A DNA stretch of 64,000 bases from a virus, in the IMG/VR virus record IMGVR_UViG_3300032307_000370, positions 1 through 64,000 of that record, one strand, 5' to 3'. Below are positions 8,827 through 17,371 of this stretch, piece after piece (positions within the stretch are counted from its first letter, which is position 1; each line of letters begins with the position of its first letter). The translations under genes were made by a program, and so were the position numbers. A model generated the notes under the pieces. It was not told the DNA's origin, made no database searches, and saw nothing but the letters and a program-made list of their open reading frames with translations.

Positions 8827-10596
8827 ATGTCTCAAGTAGTTGATATACTTACCTCAACAGGTGTTGCCCCATATAATGTTTTTGTTTGTGATATAACAAA
8901 TACTTTTTGTTATCCGGTTGCCAATGGTATAACATTACCTTATCAATTTACCGTACCACCACCATTAGACACATCAACATCAGTTATAATCAAACTTATT
9001 GATTCTGATGGATGTGAAACCTTTGAATTGTACCAATGTCCGGTAACACCAACTGTAACTCCAACCGCAACTGTAACCCCAACTCCAACACAAATTATCC
9101 CTTGTAATTGTTTAATATTAACAAACCCAACAACAACCATAATCGGTTATTTTGATTATGTTGATTGTAATGGTAATCAACAGACGAGTGTGCCTGTTAG
9201 CCCAGGATTAACATATTATGTGTGTGGTGGAAATATTACAAATGTTATTGGGTTAATACAATCAATGGGTAACCCTTGTGTTAACGGTGATTGTATTCCC
9301 GTACCTTCATCAACACCAACTTTAACTCCAACCCCAACTATTACCCCAACAATAAGTTTGGGACCAACGAATACCCCCACAAATACTCAAACACCAACCG
9401 TAACACCTACAAATACGTTAACACCAACTGTAACCCCTACAAATACTCAAACTCCAACTAACACACCTACCATAACGGAAACTTTAACAAATACCCCAAC
9501 ACCAACTGAAACCCCAACAAATACCCCAACAAATACATTAACACCCACAAACACAAATACGCCAACCAACACAAATACGCCAACCAACACAAACACACCA
9601 ACAATAACTCCAACCATAACGCCAACACCAAGTATTACACCCACTATTACACCAACACCAACTTTATCATCAACATATCCACCATTACCACCATCACAAA
9701 CTCCAACGAATACCCAAACGAATACCCAAACACCAACTAACACATTAACCCCTACAAATACCCAAACCCCAACTGTAACAACCACAAATACATTAACCCC
9801 AACAAATACACCAACCCCGACCAACACGTTAACACCGACTATTACACAAACACCAACTAACACATCAACAAATACAGTAACACCCACAAATACTCCTACA
9901 AATACCCTAACGCCAACCAACACCCAAACGCCAACCATAACCCCAACTAATACACCAACGAACACATTAACTCCAACAAATACTTTAACACCAACAAACA
10001 CATTAACCTCAACGATAACACCATCTATAACCCCAACAATAAACTATTCGGTATTTTATGTTGTATCTTGTGGAACTTGCGGTGGATCATACCCAATTGA
10101 TGGGTTTATGTTGTTACCATCATCATTCAGTATAGGTACGGTTGTTTTGGCAACAAATGGAGGATGTTATCAAATTAATTCAACTTTAAGTGGTACAATA
10201 ACATTATATTGGAGCTCAACATCATATACCGAATGTGCAAAATGTGAGTTAGATAACCCATGTCCTACCCCAACCCCAACTCCAACCAGAACAATAACAC
10301 CAACACCAACAATAACACCTACCAAAACTAAGACACCAACACCTACCAAAACTAAGACACCAACTCCAACTCCGACACCGGGTACGGTTTATTTAGCAAA
10401 TTCTTGTTGTATTCCGGGGTTACAAAAATACGTTATATTACCATCAGCAGGATTAGGTCCGAGATTAGTTTTAATTGGTGGTCAGTGTTATCAAACAATT
10501 GCTCAAACTAGTGGAACACCATTAAACGTTGGTACATTATTACCGATTGGTACTACTTGTAGTAGTTGTATATCAACTTATGGTTGTGACGGATAA
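8827..10596 (+). CDS. Mucin-like Thr/Pro-repeat surface protein with Cys-rich modules (TP2)
   Basis: The 589-residue protein begins with a structured head (1-73, ending CETFELYQCP). A short TP linker and a Cys module follow (about 91-160; CNCLILTNP to GDCIP). Next is a TP tract of about 245 residues ([19 protein letters not shown]), a second module (about 407-478, ending CAKCELDNPC), a [10 protein letters not shown] linker and a last module ending CSSCISTYGCDG. The architecture parallels TP1. The upstream GT9 gene and the eight-gene sugar operon downstream bracket it, so it is a natural candidate acceptor for glycosylation of its hundreds of Thr residues. Presence in the virion is inferred from context and the late-type promoter motif. 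No catalytic motif is present. Confidence 0.8.
   Translation: MSQVVDILTSTGVAPYNVFVCDITNTFCYPVANGITLPYQFTVPPPLDTSTSVIIKLIDSDGCETFELYQCPVTPTVTPTATVTPTPTQIIPCNCLILTNPTTTIIGYFDYVDCNGNQQTSVPVSPGLTYYVCGGNITNVIGLIQSMGNPCVNGDCIPVPSSTPTLTPTPTITPTISLGPTNTPTNTQTPTVTPTNTLTPTVTPTNTQTPTNTPTITETLTNTPTPTETPTNTPTNTLTPTNTNTPTNTNTPTNTNTPTITPTITPTPSITPTITPTPTLSSTYPPLPPSQTPTNTQTNTQTPTNTLTPTNTQTPTVTTTNTLTPTNTPTPTNTLTPTITQTPTNTSTNTVTPTNTPTNTLTPTNTQTPTITPTNTPTNTLTPTNTLTPTNTLTSTITPSITPTINYSVFYVVSCGTCGGSYPIDGFMLLPSSFSIGTVVLATNGGCYQINSTLSGTITLYWSSTSYTECAKCELDNPCPTPTPTPTRTITPTPTITPTKTKTPTPTKTKTPTPTPTPGTVYLANSCCIPGLQKYVILPSAGLGPRLVLIGGQCYQTIAQTSGTPLNVGTLLPIGTTCSSCISTYGCDG
9304..10044 (+). repeat. Thr/Pro coding repeat tract of TP2
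   Basis: About 740 bases of 6-, 12- and 18-base units encoding [24 protein letters not shown] and TPTITP. It is less regular than the TP1 tract, with one break at STYPPLPPSQ. Confidence 0.9.
10264..10380 (+). repeat. Short Thr/Pro/Lys linker repeat of TP2
   Basis: Encodes [20 protein letters not shown], then two copies of KTKTPTPT. It joins the two C-terminal Cys modules. The Lys-bearing version recurs in the genes at 19792 and 23637. Confidence 0.8.
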
Positions 10597-10656
10597 TAAA
10601 AATTTTTACTATTGTTTTTTTCATTTGATATTTTATTATTAAAATAAAAAAATCAT

Positions 10657-11904
10657 ATGAAAATATTTGTTCAAATCGCAGCGTATAGAGATCCTCAATT
10701 GGAGCCAACAATAAAAAATATGTTGGAAAACGCTAAAAGACCCAAAAATTTAAGAATTGGTATTTGTAGACAATACAATCCTGATGATCAATTTGATTTG
10801 TTAGAGGAATATCGTAAAGACAATAGATTCAGAATATTGGATGTTTTATATTCAGATTCAAGAGGAGTTTGTTGGGCAAGAAATCAGGTCCAACAATTAT
10901 ATGAAGGTGAAGAATATACCCTACAAATTGATTCACATATGAGATTTGAGAAGGATTGGGATGATACATTAATTAAAATGATTAAACAACTTCAGAAAAA
11001 AGGTTTTGAGAAACCTTTATTAACGGGTTATGTTTCATCATTTGATCCTGATAATGACCCAGCAGGAAGAGTTCAAGAACCATGGAGAATGGCGTTTGAT
11101 AGATTTATTCCTGAAGGTGCTGTATTCTTCTTACCTGAAACAATTCCGGGTTGGCAAAAAATGAAAGAACCTGTTCCTGCAAGATTTTACTCGGCACACT
11201 TCGCATTTACTTTAGGTCAATTTAGCGAAGAGGTACAACATGATCCTGAATTTTATTTTCACGGGGAAGAAATATCAATTGCGGTAAGAGCATATACTCA
11301 TGGTTATGATTTGTTCCACCCACATAAAGTAGTTATTTGGCACGAATACACTCGTAAGGGTAGAACTAAACAATGGGATGATGATAAAGATTGGGTTAAT
11401 AAAAATAATTTATCTCACCAAAAAAATCGTCAGCTTTTTGGTATGGACGGTGAAGAAGTTACAATGGAATTTGGTAAATATGGTTTTGGTACCGAAAGAA
11501 CATTAAGAGATTATGAAATTTATTCGGGTCTTTTATTTTCAAAGAGAGCAGTTCAACAATATACATTAGATAAAAACTACCCACCTAACCCCCATATTTT
11601 TGAAACCGAAGAAGAATTAATGGCGAGTTATGCATCCATATTCAAACATTGTATTGATATTGGGTTTACCCAAGTTCCTGAAAAAGATTATGAGTTTTGG
11701 GTTGTTGCATTTCATGATGAAAATGATGAAACCATTCATAGACAAGATGCCGATATTAACGAAATTAATATGATGATGAATGATCCTGATGGGTATTGTA
11801 AAGTGTGGAGAGAATTCCAAACCGCACATAAACCAAAATATTGGGTTGTATGGCCTTATAGTACATCAAAAGGTTGGTGTGAAAGAATCTCAGGAAATTT
11901 ATGA
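10657..11904 (+). CDS. GlcNAc-transferase family glycosyltransferase (polypeptide/Skp1-type fold)
   Basis: The 415-residue protein starts KIFVQIAAYRDPQLEPTIKN, the characteristic start of the GlcNAc glycosyltransferase family (Pfam PF11397). It continues with SDSRGVCWARNQVQQLY, a DxD-like site at LQIDSHMRFEKDWDD, FYSAHFAFTLGQF and FYFHGEEISIAVRAYTHGYD, and H-E residues in VIWHEYTRKGR. The best studied relatives add GlcNAc to hydroxyproline in Dictyostelium Skp1, so a protein rather than lipid acceptor is plausible. Residues about 300-415 are an unassigned C-terminal extension. It is the first gene of an operon of eight whose members overlap or lie within 20 bases, immediately after TP2. That position is the main reason to suspect the Thr/Pro tracts are its substrate. 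Confidence 0.8.
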   Translation: MKIFVQIAAYRDPQLEPTIKNMLENAKRPKNLRIGICRQYNPDDQFDLLEEYRKDNRFRILDVLYSDSRGVCWARNQVQQLYEGEEYTLQIDSHMRFEKDWDDTLIKMIKQLQKKGFEKPLLTGYVSSFDPDNDPAGRVQEPWRMAFDRFIPEGAVFFLPETIPGWQKMKEPVPARFYSAHFAFTLGQFSEEVQHDPEFYFHGEEISIAVRAYTHGYDLFHPHKVVIWHEYTRKGRTKQWDDDKDWVNKNNLSHQKNRQLFGMDGEEVTMEFGKYGFGTERTLRDYEIYSGLLFSKRAVQQYTLDKNYPPNPHIFETEEELMASYASIFKHCIDIGFTQVPEKDYEFWVVAFHDENDETIHRQDADINEINMMMNDPDGYCKVWREFQTAHKPKYWVVWPYSTSKGWCERISGNL

Positions 11905-12338
11905 TTTTAATATCTCATAGAGGTAACATTAATGGTAAAAAAGAAGATCTTGAAAATAAACCTCAATATATTGATGAAGCATTAAGTTTAGGTTATAATG
12001 TTGAGGTTGATGTTTGGATGATTGATGGCGTTTTATTTTTAGGTCATGATGATCCACAGTATGGTATAACTCAAGAATGGTTAAATACCCGATACGAACA
12101 TTTATGGATACATTGTAAAAATATAGGAGCAATAGAATGGTTTAATATTATTGGTGGGTTTAATTATTTTTGGCATCAAGAAGATACTTTAACCATAACA
12201 TCAAATGGGTATCTTTGGGTATATCCGGGTAAACAACCCATTAAAAATAGTATTTCAGTATTACCCGAAATGTTTAATGATGATGTTTCGGAATGTATTG
12301 GGATATGTTCTGATTATATAAAAAATTATAATGATTGA
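11901..12338 (+). CDS. Glycerophosphodiester phosphodiesterase-like short protein
   Basis: Overlaps the previous gene by four bases (ATGA), so translation is probably coupled. The 145-residue protein opens ILISHRGNINGK (His6-Arg7) and carries GYNVEVDVW (Glu35, Asp37) and LFLGHDDP (His49). These are in the order of GDPD/TIM-barrel catalytic and metal residues. At 145 residues it is only about half the usual barrel length, so it may be a reduced family member. Similar short HRG proteins occur in surface-polysaccharide loci. The substrate is unknown; removal or transfer of a glycerol-phosphate-like group on the glycan is a guess. Confidence 0.65.
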   Translation: MILISHRGNINGKKEDLENKPQYIDEALSLGYNVEVDVWMIDGVLFLGHDDPQYGITQEWLNTRYEHLWIHCKNIGAIEWFNIIGGFNYFWHQEDTLTITSNGYLWVYPGKQPIKNSISVLPEMFNDDVSECIGICSDYIKNYND

Positions 12339-13686
12339 GTTAATTATATTTGATTTAGACGGAGTATTATTTGATGCAAAAGAAATACATTATGAATCCC
12401 TAAATAAAGCTCTTGGTAATTATTCCATATCTTGGGATGAACATTTATCAATATATGATGGGCTTAAAACAAATCAAAAATTAGAAATACTTCACGACAG
12501 AAAAGATTTACCTAAAGAGTTATTTAAAGACGTGTGGGATAAAAAACAACAATACACACTAGAGTCATTAAAAAACTTAAAACCAAATAACGATATTATC
12601 TTAACGGTATCTAAACTCTCTAAAGATGGGTATAAATTGGCCGTGTGTTCTAATAGTATTAGAAAAACAGTTCTAACTGTTTTATCAAAATTAGGTATCA
12701 TTGAATATTTTGACTTAATACTTTCAAATGAAGATGTAAAAAATTCAAAACCTCATCCTGAAATTTATTGGAAAGCAATATCAATAATCCAATGTTTACC
12801 TGAAGAAACTTTAATCGTTGAAGATTCCCCATATGGTCTTTTATCCGCATCCAGAAGTAAATCCCATGTATTAAGAGTTAAATCAACCTCTGAGGTTAAT
12901 TATGATAACATAACAAATAAAATAAAAGAAATAGAAATGGGTAATGATATTGGTATACCAAAATGGGAAGATAAAAATTTAAATATTTTGATCCCAATGG
13001 CAGGTGCCGGATCAAGATTTCAACAAGCGGGATATACATTTCCTAAACCGTTGATAGATATTAATAATAAACCTATGATACAAGTTGTTGTTGATAATTT
13101 AAATATTGATGCTAATTACATTTATGTTGTGCAAAAAGAACATCGTGAAAAATATAACTTAGATACGATGTTAAATTTAATAACACCTAATTGTAAGATT
13201 GTTGAGGTGGATGGTATAACTGAAGGAGCCGCTTGTACCGCCTTATTGGCAAAAGAATACATTAATAATAACAAACCATTATTCTTTGCAAATTCAGACC
13301 AATATGCGGAGTGGGATTCAAATGAATTTATGTATAAAATGAATGAGACGGATTCTGATGGTGGTATCGTTACGTTTAAATCTTCCCACCCAAAATGGTC
13401 CTTTGCCAAAGTTGACGAAAATAATATGGTAACGGAAGTTGCTGAAAAAAATCCCATATCGGATAATGCAACCGTTGGATTTTACTATTGGAAAAAAGGT
13501 TCCGACTTTGTCAAATACGCGGAAAAAATGGTAGAGAAAAACATAAGGGTTAATAATGAATTTTATGTGTGTCCCGTTTTTAATCAGGCAATAGAAGATA
13601 ATAAAAAAATAAGAATATACGAAATAAAAAATATGTGGGGTCTTGGTACCCCCGAAGATTTAAAAACTTTTCTAAATAAAAAATAA
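12331..13686 (+). CDS. HAD phosphatase-sugar nucleotidyltransferase fusion
   Basis: The 451-residue protein has two domains. Residues 1 to about 205 are a HAD phosphatase of the phosphoglucomutase-like class: IIFDLDGVLFD with Asp8 and Asp10, then LAVCSNSIRKT, and KPHPEIYWKA followed by IVEDSPYGLLSA. Residues about 212-451 are a GT-A-like nucleotidyltransferase: ILIPMAGAGSRFQQAGYTFP, KPLIDINNKPMIQ, then FFANSDQYAEW and WGLGTPEDLKTFL. The pairing suggests two late steps making an NDP-sugar, namely dephosphorylation and then nucleotide transfer to a sugar-1-phosphate. It would supply an activated donor to the neighbouring transferases. It overlaps the preceding gene by eight bases. The sugar cannot be identified from sequence. 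Confidence 0.8.
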   Translation: MIELIIFDLDGVLFDAKEIHYESLNKALGNYSISWDEHLSIYDGLKTNQKLEILHDRKDLPKELFKDVWDKKQQYTLESLKNLKPNNDIILTVSKLSKDGYKLAVCSNSIRKTVLTVLSKLGIIEYFDLILSNEDVKNSKPHPEIYWKAISIIQCLPEETLIVEDSPYGLLSASRSKSHVLRVKSTSEVNYDNITNKIKEIEMGNDIGIPKWEDKNLNILIPMAGAGSRFQQAGYTFPKPLIDINNKPMIQVVVDNLNIDANYIYVVQKEHREKYNLDTMLNLITPNCKIVEVDGITEGAACTALLAKEYINNNKPLFFANSDQYAEWDSNEFMYKMNETDSDGGIVTFKSSHPKWSFAKVDENNMVTEVAEKNPISDNATVGFYYWKKGSDFVKYAEKMVEKNIRVNNEFYVCPVFNQAIEDNKKIRIYEIKNMWGLGTPEDLKTFLNKK

Positions 13687-14558
13687 TGGAAGAACTATCG
13701 TTAGTATTATATACATCCGTGAATAATACCTTAATTGCAAAATTATTTGTCCAAGAGTTTAATAAATTCTCAAATGGATTAAATATTCCAAAATACGTTG
13801 TGAGTAATAATTTTAAATGTGAAACGGATTTTGAGTCAATGGGTTTTAAAAAAATAAATTGTAACATACCACATTGTGATGGAGGAACTCATTTTACAAA
13901 AGTTATGTTAAATTCTTTAAATCAAATTGATTCTGATTACATTTTATTTTTTTTAGAAGATTATATTTTAATGAAAAATATAAAAGTTGATGTGTTAAAT
14001 AACATACTTAATTTTATGAAAAATGAAAATGTAGATCACATTTCATTAATGTCATATGAAGGAGATGATTGGGAATTGTTAGACATTGATTACAAGTCAT
14101 ATAATTTAGATGATGATATTTTTGTAAAAATGAATAAAAAATATCTTTATATGTTTTCTGTTCAACCATGTATATGGAAAAAAGATTCACTTATTAAAAT
14201 ATTAGAAAATAATATTAATGTCAGTATAAACAGTTTTGATACGAGCTACATTAAAAATATGAAAGGACAAGTGAGAAATGTTTTAATTGGTGAAAATTAT
14301 GAAACTCCATCTGATTTTTGGGATTATAACTTTAAACATATTGCATTAAAGAAAAATCCATTAACCACAAATTACGCTTTTGATGAACATAATGGTGAAG
14401 ACGATTATTTTTTATTTCTTTATTCTGAGATAATGAGACACGGTAAATTTAATATTTATTCTCATGAAAATAATAAAATTTTTATAAATAATTTCTTATC
14501 TTCTAATAACATTACCTCACAAAATAAAGAATATTCAAAATACTTTCACAATGATTGA
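13686..14558 (+). CDS. Putative glycosyltransferase (GT-A-like)
   Basis: The 290-residue protein's start overlaps the previous stop (TAATG). ELSLVLYTSVNNTL opens a Rossmann-like strand, and SDYILFFLEDYILMKN looks like the acidic metal-site strand of a GT-A enzyme (LED in place of DxD). GGTHFTKVMLNSLNQI lies between. The C-terminal half has aromatic acceptor-side segments (FSVQPCIWKKDSLIKIL, ETPSDFWDYNF). Family membership is uncertain; operon position supports a glycan role. Confidence 0.6.
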   Translation: MEELSLVLYTSVNNTLIAKLFVQEFNKFSNGLNIPKYVVSNNFKCETDFESMGFKKINCNIPHCDGGTHFTKVMLNSLNQIDSDYILFFLEDYILMKNIKVDVLNNILNFMKNENVDHISLMSYEGDDWELLDIDYKSYNLDDDIFVKMNKKYLYMFSVQPCIWKKDSLIKILENNINVSINSFDTSYIKNMKGQVRNVLIGENYETPSDFWDYNFKHIALKKNPLTTNYAFDEHNGEDDYFLFLYSEIMRHGKFNIYSHENNKIFINNFLSSNNITSQNKEYSKYFHND

Positions 14559-15387
14559 AGTCACATATCAAAAACCTAACGGTGTAACTTGGTCAGTTAC
14601 TAATATGTATGAAAAATTTTTTAATTACCTATCAGAAAATTATGAGTGTATACATAGAACCCCAACCTGTGTTGGTTATGGATCACCTAATTCTCCACAT
14701 CATATGACTATAAAAAATCTTATTAATAATAAGTATTTCGTTGTATCATATTGGGATTACACAGGTGACATATATAATCCCGAATATGGGTGGGACGTAC
14801 ATAATATGGTGGATTTATTTACATCAAGTGGTGTTCATTATGATTTTAATTTTACTCCTTTTTCATACATGGCATATTCAATAGAATTTGAGGAATACAC
14901 CAAAAATATAGTACCATTTGATGAAAAACCAAATAATGAATTATTTTTTAGGGGATTTTTACACGGAATGAGAAAAAAGTTACATTTATTAAACGAAATC
15001 CCAATGAGTGATGAAAGAATAGAACCTTTTGATTATTTTACGGAATTAACAAATAATAAAATATGTTTATCTCTTAATGGTGTTGGTGAAATATGTAATA
15101 GAGATATGGAAATTTTATCATCAGGATCTGTTTTATTGAGACCATTATTAAGACAGAAATTCCACGATGATTTAATACCTAATGTTCATTATATCCCATT
15201 TGATGTAAGTTTTGATCATGTAGAACAAATGAAAATTATAAAAGAAAAATATAATGAAATAAAAGATAATGATGATCTTTTAAGAGAAATATCTAAGAAC
15301 GGACACGAGTGGTACATGAAAAATGGTACAACTCAAGGTAATGTTGATATTTTAAAAAACATACTTAATATTGATTTAATCATATAA
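14551..15387 (+). CDS. Putative glycosyltransferase (CAP10/GT90- or exostosin-like)
   Basis: The 278-residue protein overlaps the previous gene by eight bases. The C-terminal half has KICLSLNGVGEICNRDMEIL, then SSGSVLLRPLLRQKFHDDL and VHYIPFD. This follows the pattern of GT-B enzymes of the CAP10/exostosin type, where a Gly-rich loop precedes an SGSV..R nucleotide-sugar site. RGFLHGMRKKL in the middle could be the basic phosphate-binding segment. The N-terminal half has no clear motif. It is probably one of the transferases building the phage glycan. Confidence 0.55.
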   Translation: MIEVTYQKPNGVTWSVTNMYEKFFNYLSENYECIHRTPTCVGYGSPNSPHHMTIKNLINNKYFVVSYWDYTGDIYNPEYGWDVHNMVDLFTSSGVHYDFNFTPFSYMAYSIEFEEYTKNIVPFDEKPNNELFFRGFLHGMRKKLHLLNEIPMSDERIEPFDYFTELTNNKICLSLNGVGEICNRDMEILSSGSVLLRPLLRQKFHDDLIPNVHYIPFDVSFDHVEQMKIIKEKYNEIKDNDDLLREISKNGHEWYMKNGTTQGNVDILKNILNIDLII

Positions 15388-15405
15388 ACAAAAAATATAA
15401 TAAAA

Positions 15406-15777
15406 ATGGAATACCCAATAAGTGAAATTTTAGACAGATATTCAATTGCCGTTTTAAAAAAACAAAGATTAGATGCTGATAATGATATTGAATTAAAAGA
15501 TTTGTCGGAAGTAATTGAGGAATATAAAAAAATTAATTCCCAAGTTATTGAAACTTACATTGATAAATTAATTGCAATTAATGGGGATATCTGGGATTTA
15601 GAATCGGATATTAGAAAAGGTAAAGAAGGTGAGTTAGGGTTAGAAGAAGTTGGTAGAAGAGCAATAAAAATTAGAGAATTTAACAAAATCAGAGTTGGAT
15701 ATAAAAATATTATAGTTGAAACTTTTGGTGAGGGTTATAAAGATGTTAAAATGAATCATGCAAGCTCAGATGAATAA
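15406..15777 (+). CDS. Small helical protein typical of glycan loci (DUF6165-like)
   Basis: The 123-residue protein starts MEYPISEILDRYSIAVLKKQ and is almost entirely helical and charged (IEEYKKINSQVIETYIDKLI). Short proteins with a P/S-ISEIxDRxSIxxLKxxR start sit beside glycosyltransferases in other polysaccharide and phage loci; the family name is recalled, not searched. No catalytic motif is visible. It may scaffold or regulate the transferases. Confidence 0.5.
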   Translation: MEYPISEILDRYSIAVLKKQRLDADNDIELKDLSEVIEEYKKINSQVIETYIDKLIAINGDIWDLESDIRKGKEGELGLEEVGRRAIKIREFNKIRVGYKNIIVETFGEGYKDVKMNHASSDE

Positions 15778-17362
15778 AATAATAATTTCCCTAACAACCG
15801 TACCCGAACGTTTAACACAAAACGTTGATGATGGATTCAGATTGGTTATGAAGTCAATTTGTGAACAAAATTATAAAAACTATGAGGTTCATTTAAATTT
15901 ACCTTTAATTTATAATGTAACAGGTGAAGAATATATAATTCCTCAATGGTTAGAAGAATATCAAGAAACATATAAGCACCTAAAAATATTTAGAACTGAA
16001 GATATGGGACCACCAACAAAAGTGATCCCAACTATTATTAGAGAATCGGATGACACATTATTAATTGTTGTTGATGACGATTTAATTTATCATGAAAATA
16101 TGATTTTAGAACATATTAAATATCATATTGAATTACCTGATTCTGTTGTATTATATGATGGAAGAAGTTTGGTTACACCTAAATATGGTGATTTAAGAGA
16201 TTCTTGGGTTTTAAGTGTAAATGAACCATTGGAAGTAAAAGATTTACAACATTACAAATCAGCATCTTATTTTGTTAGATATTTTGAAGAAGATTTTTTC
16301 AATGACTTTGTTGGTAAAACAAAATCGGATGATGTATTAATGTCTTTCTATTTTAAATTCAAAAAGATTAAAATGTTTGTTGTACCTTATGGACCTGATA
16401 TTGATAAATTGTCAACTTATGATGATTGGTATAAGTTTCAAGGTGTAACCACATTTCCCGTTATAAGACATTCAAATAGTGTTTTAAATACGGGGTGTAA
16501 TCACCCAACAATGTTAGAGGATCAACCAAGATTCTTTATACCTGAAGAATTCAAGATTATTGAAAATCCTAATTACAAACCATCTAATCAAGTTATAACT
16601 CAACCTATAAGTCAAGTAATCATAGAGAATGGTATTGTTAGACCAAACATTCCGGAAATAACTGAAATACATAACTCAAGAGATTTAATTTATAAGTTGG
16701 TTGGCGAATTTAATAAAATGGAAAAACGTTTTTGGGATACTACTCAACTAACAGGTGAACAACATAACAACCAAAGAAGTAAACCAGCACCTTACATTAA
16801 AAAGACATCTGAAATTGCAAAAATTTTAGGTCTTAAAACTTTGGTTGAAATTGGTGCAACAAGACATGGTATTACACCTAAATGTATTAATTATTATTTT
16901 TTAGGTAATGATCCTTTTGTTTCACCACCTTGTTGTGGTGATGGTCACGGTGGAATAATGTTTACGTTAGAAGGTTTTGATGTTTATTCAGTTGATATTG
17001 ATGAGAATTGCTCAATACACGCAGATTGGTCATTTGGTTCATTAAATAGATCCATACCTGAAAATTTACATTTAAATATCCCTAAAGATGGTATTGAATT
17101 TTTAAAAGAATTTGACAAAAATATTGATATTCTATTTTTGGACGGATGGGATGTTGGTACCGAACAATATAAGGAAAAACATTTGGAGGCTTTTGAAGTA
17201 TGTAAAGATAAATTATCTGACACTCATTTAATCCTAATTGACGACACCGACTTTAATTTAACAAATGAAGGTAAAGACGCGTTATTATCTCCACATTTAT
17301 TATCGTTAGGATATATTCTATTATTTGACGGTAGACAAAAACTATACATAAATAAAATATAA
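15770..17362 (+). CDS. Two-domain GT2-like glycosyltransferase + methyltransferase-like protein
   Basis: The ATG at 15770 (MNKIIISLTTVPER) is preferred over the ATG at 15758 because the hydrophobic first strand of the fold follows it at once; it overlaps the previous gene by eight bases. Residues 1 to about 270 are GT-A-like, with SICEQNYKNYEVHLNLP and the metal motif LLIVVDDDLIYH. Residues about 300-530 resemble a SAM-methyltransferase-like Rossmann domain: LKTLVEIGATRHGITPKCIN, FDVYSVDIDENCSIHADW, DILFLDGWDVGTEQY and LILIDDTDF. A Cys pair (PPCCGDG) lies between. Transfer of a sugar and methylation of the glycan are both plausible. The second domain could instead be a class I-like enzyme of another type. 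Confidence 0.7.
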   Translation: MNKIIISLTTVPERLTQNVDDGFRLVMKSICEQNYKNYEVHLNLPLIYNVTGEEYIIPQWLEEYQETYKHLKIFRTEDMGPPTKVIPTIIRESDDTLLIVVDDDLIYHENMILEHIKYHIELPDSVVLYDGRSLVTPKYGDLRDSWVLSVNEPLEVKDLQHYKSASYFVRYFEEDFFNDFVGKTKSDDVLMSFYFKFKKIKMFVVPYGPDIDKLSTYDDWYKFQGVTTFPVIRHSNSVLNTGCNHPTMLEDQPRFFIPEEFKIIENPNYKPSNQVITQPISQVIIENGIVRPNIPEITEIHNSRDLIYKLVGEFNKMEKRFWDTTQLTGEQHNNQRSKPAPYIKKTSEIAKILGLKTLVEIGATRHGITPKCINYYFLGNDPFVSPPCCGDGHGGIMFTLEGFDVYSVDIDENCSIHADWSFGSLNRSIPENLHLNIPKDGIEFLKEFDKNIDILFLDGWDVGTEQYKEKHLEAFEVCKDKLSDTHLILIDDTDFNLTNEGKDALLSPHLLSLGYILLFDGRQKLYINKI

Positions 17363-17371
17363 TACTACATA

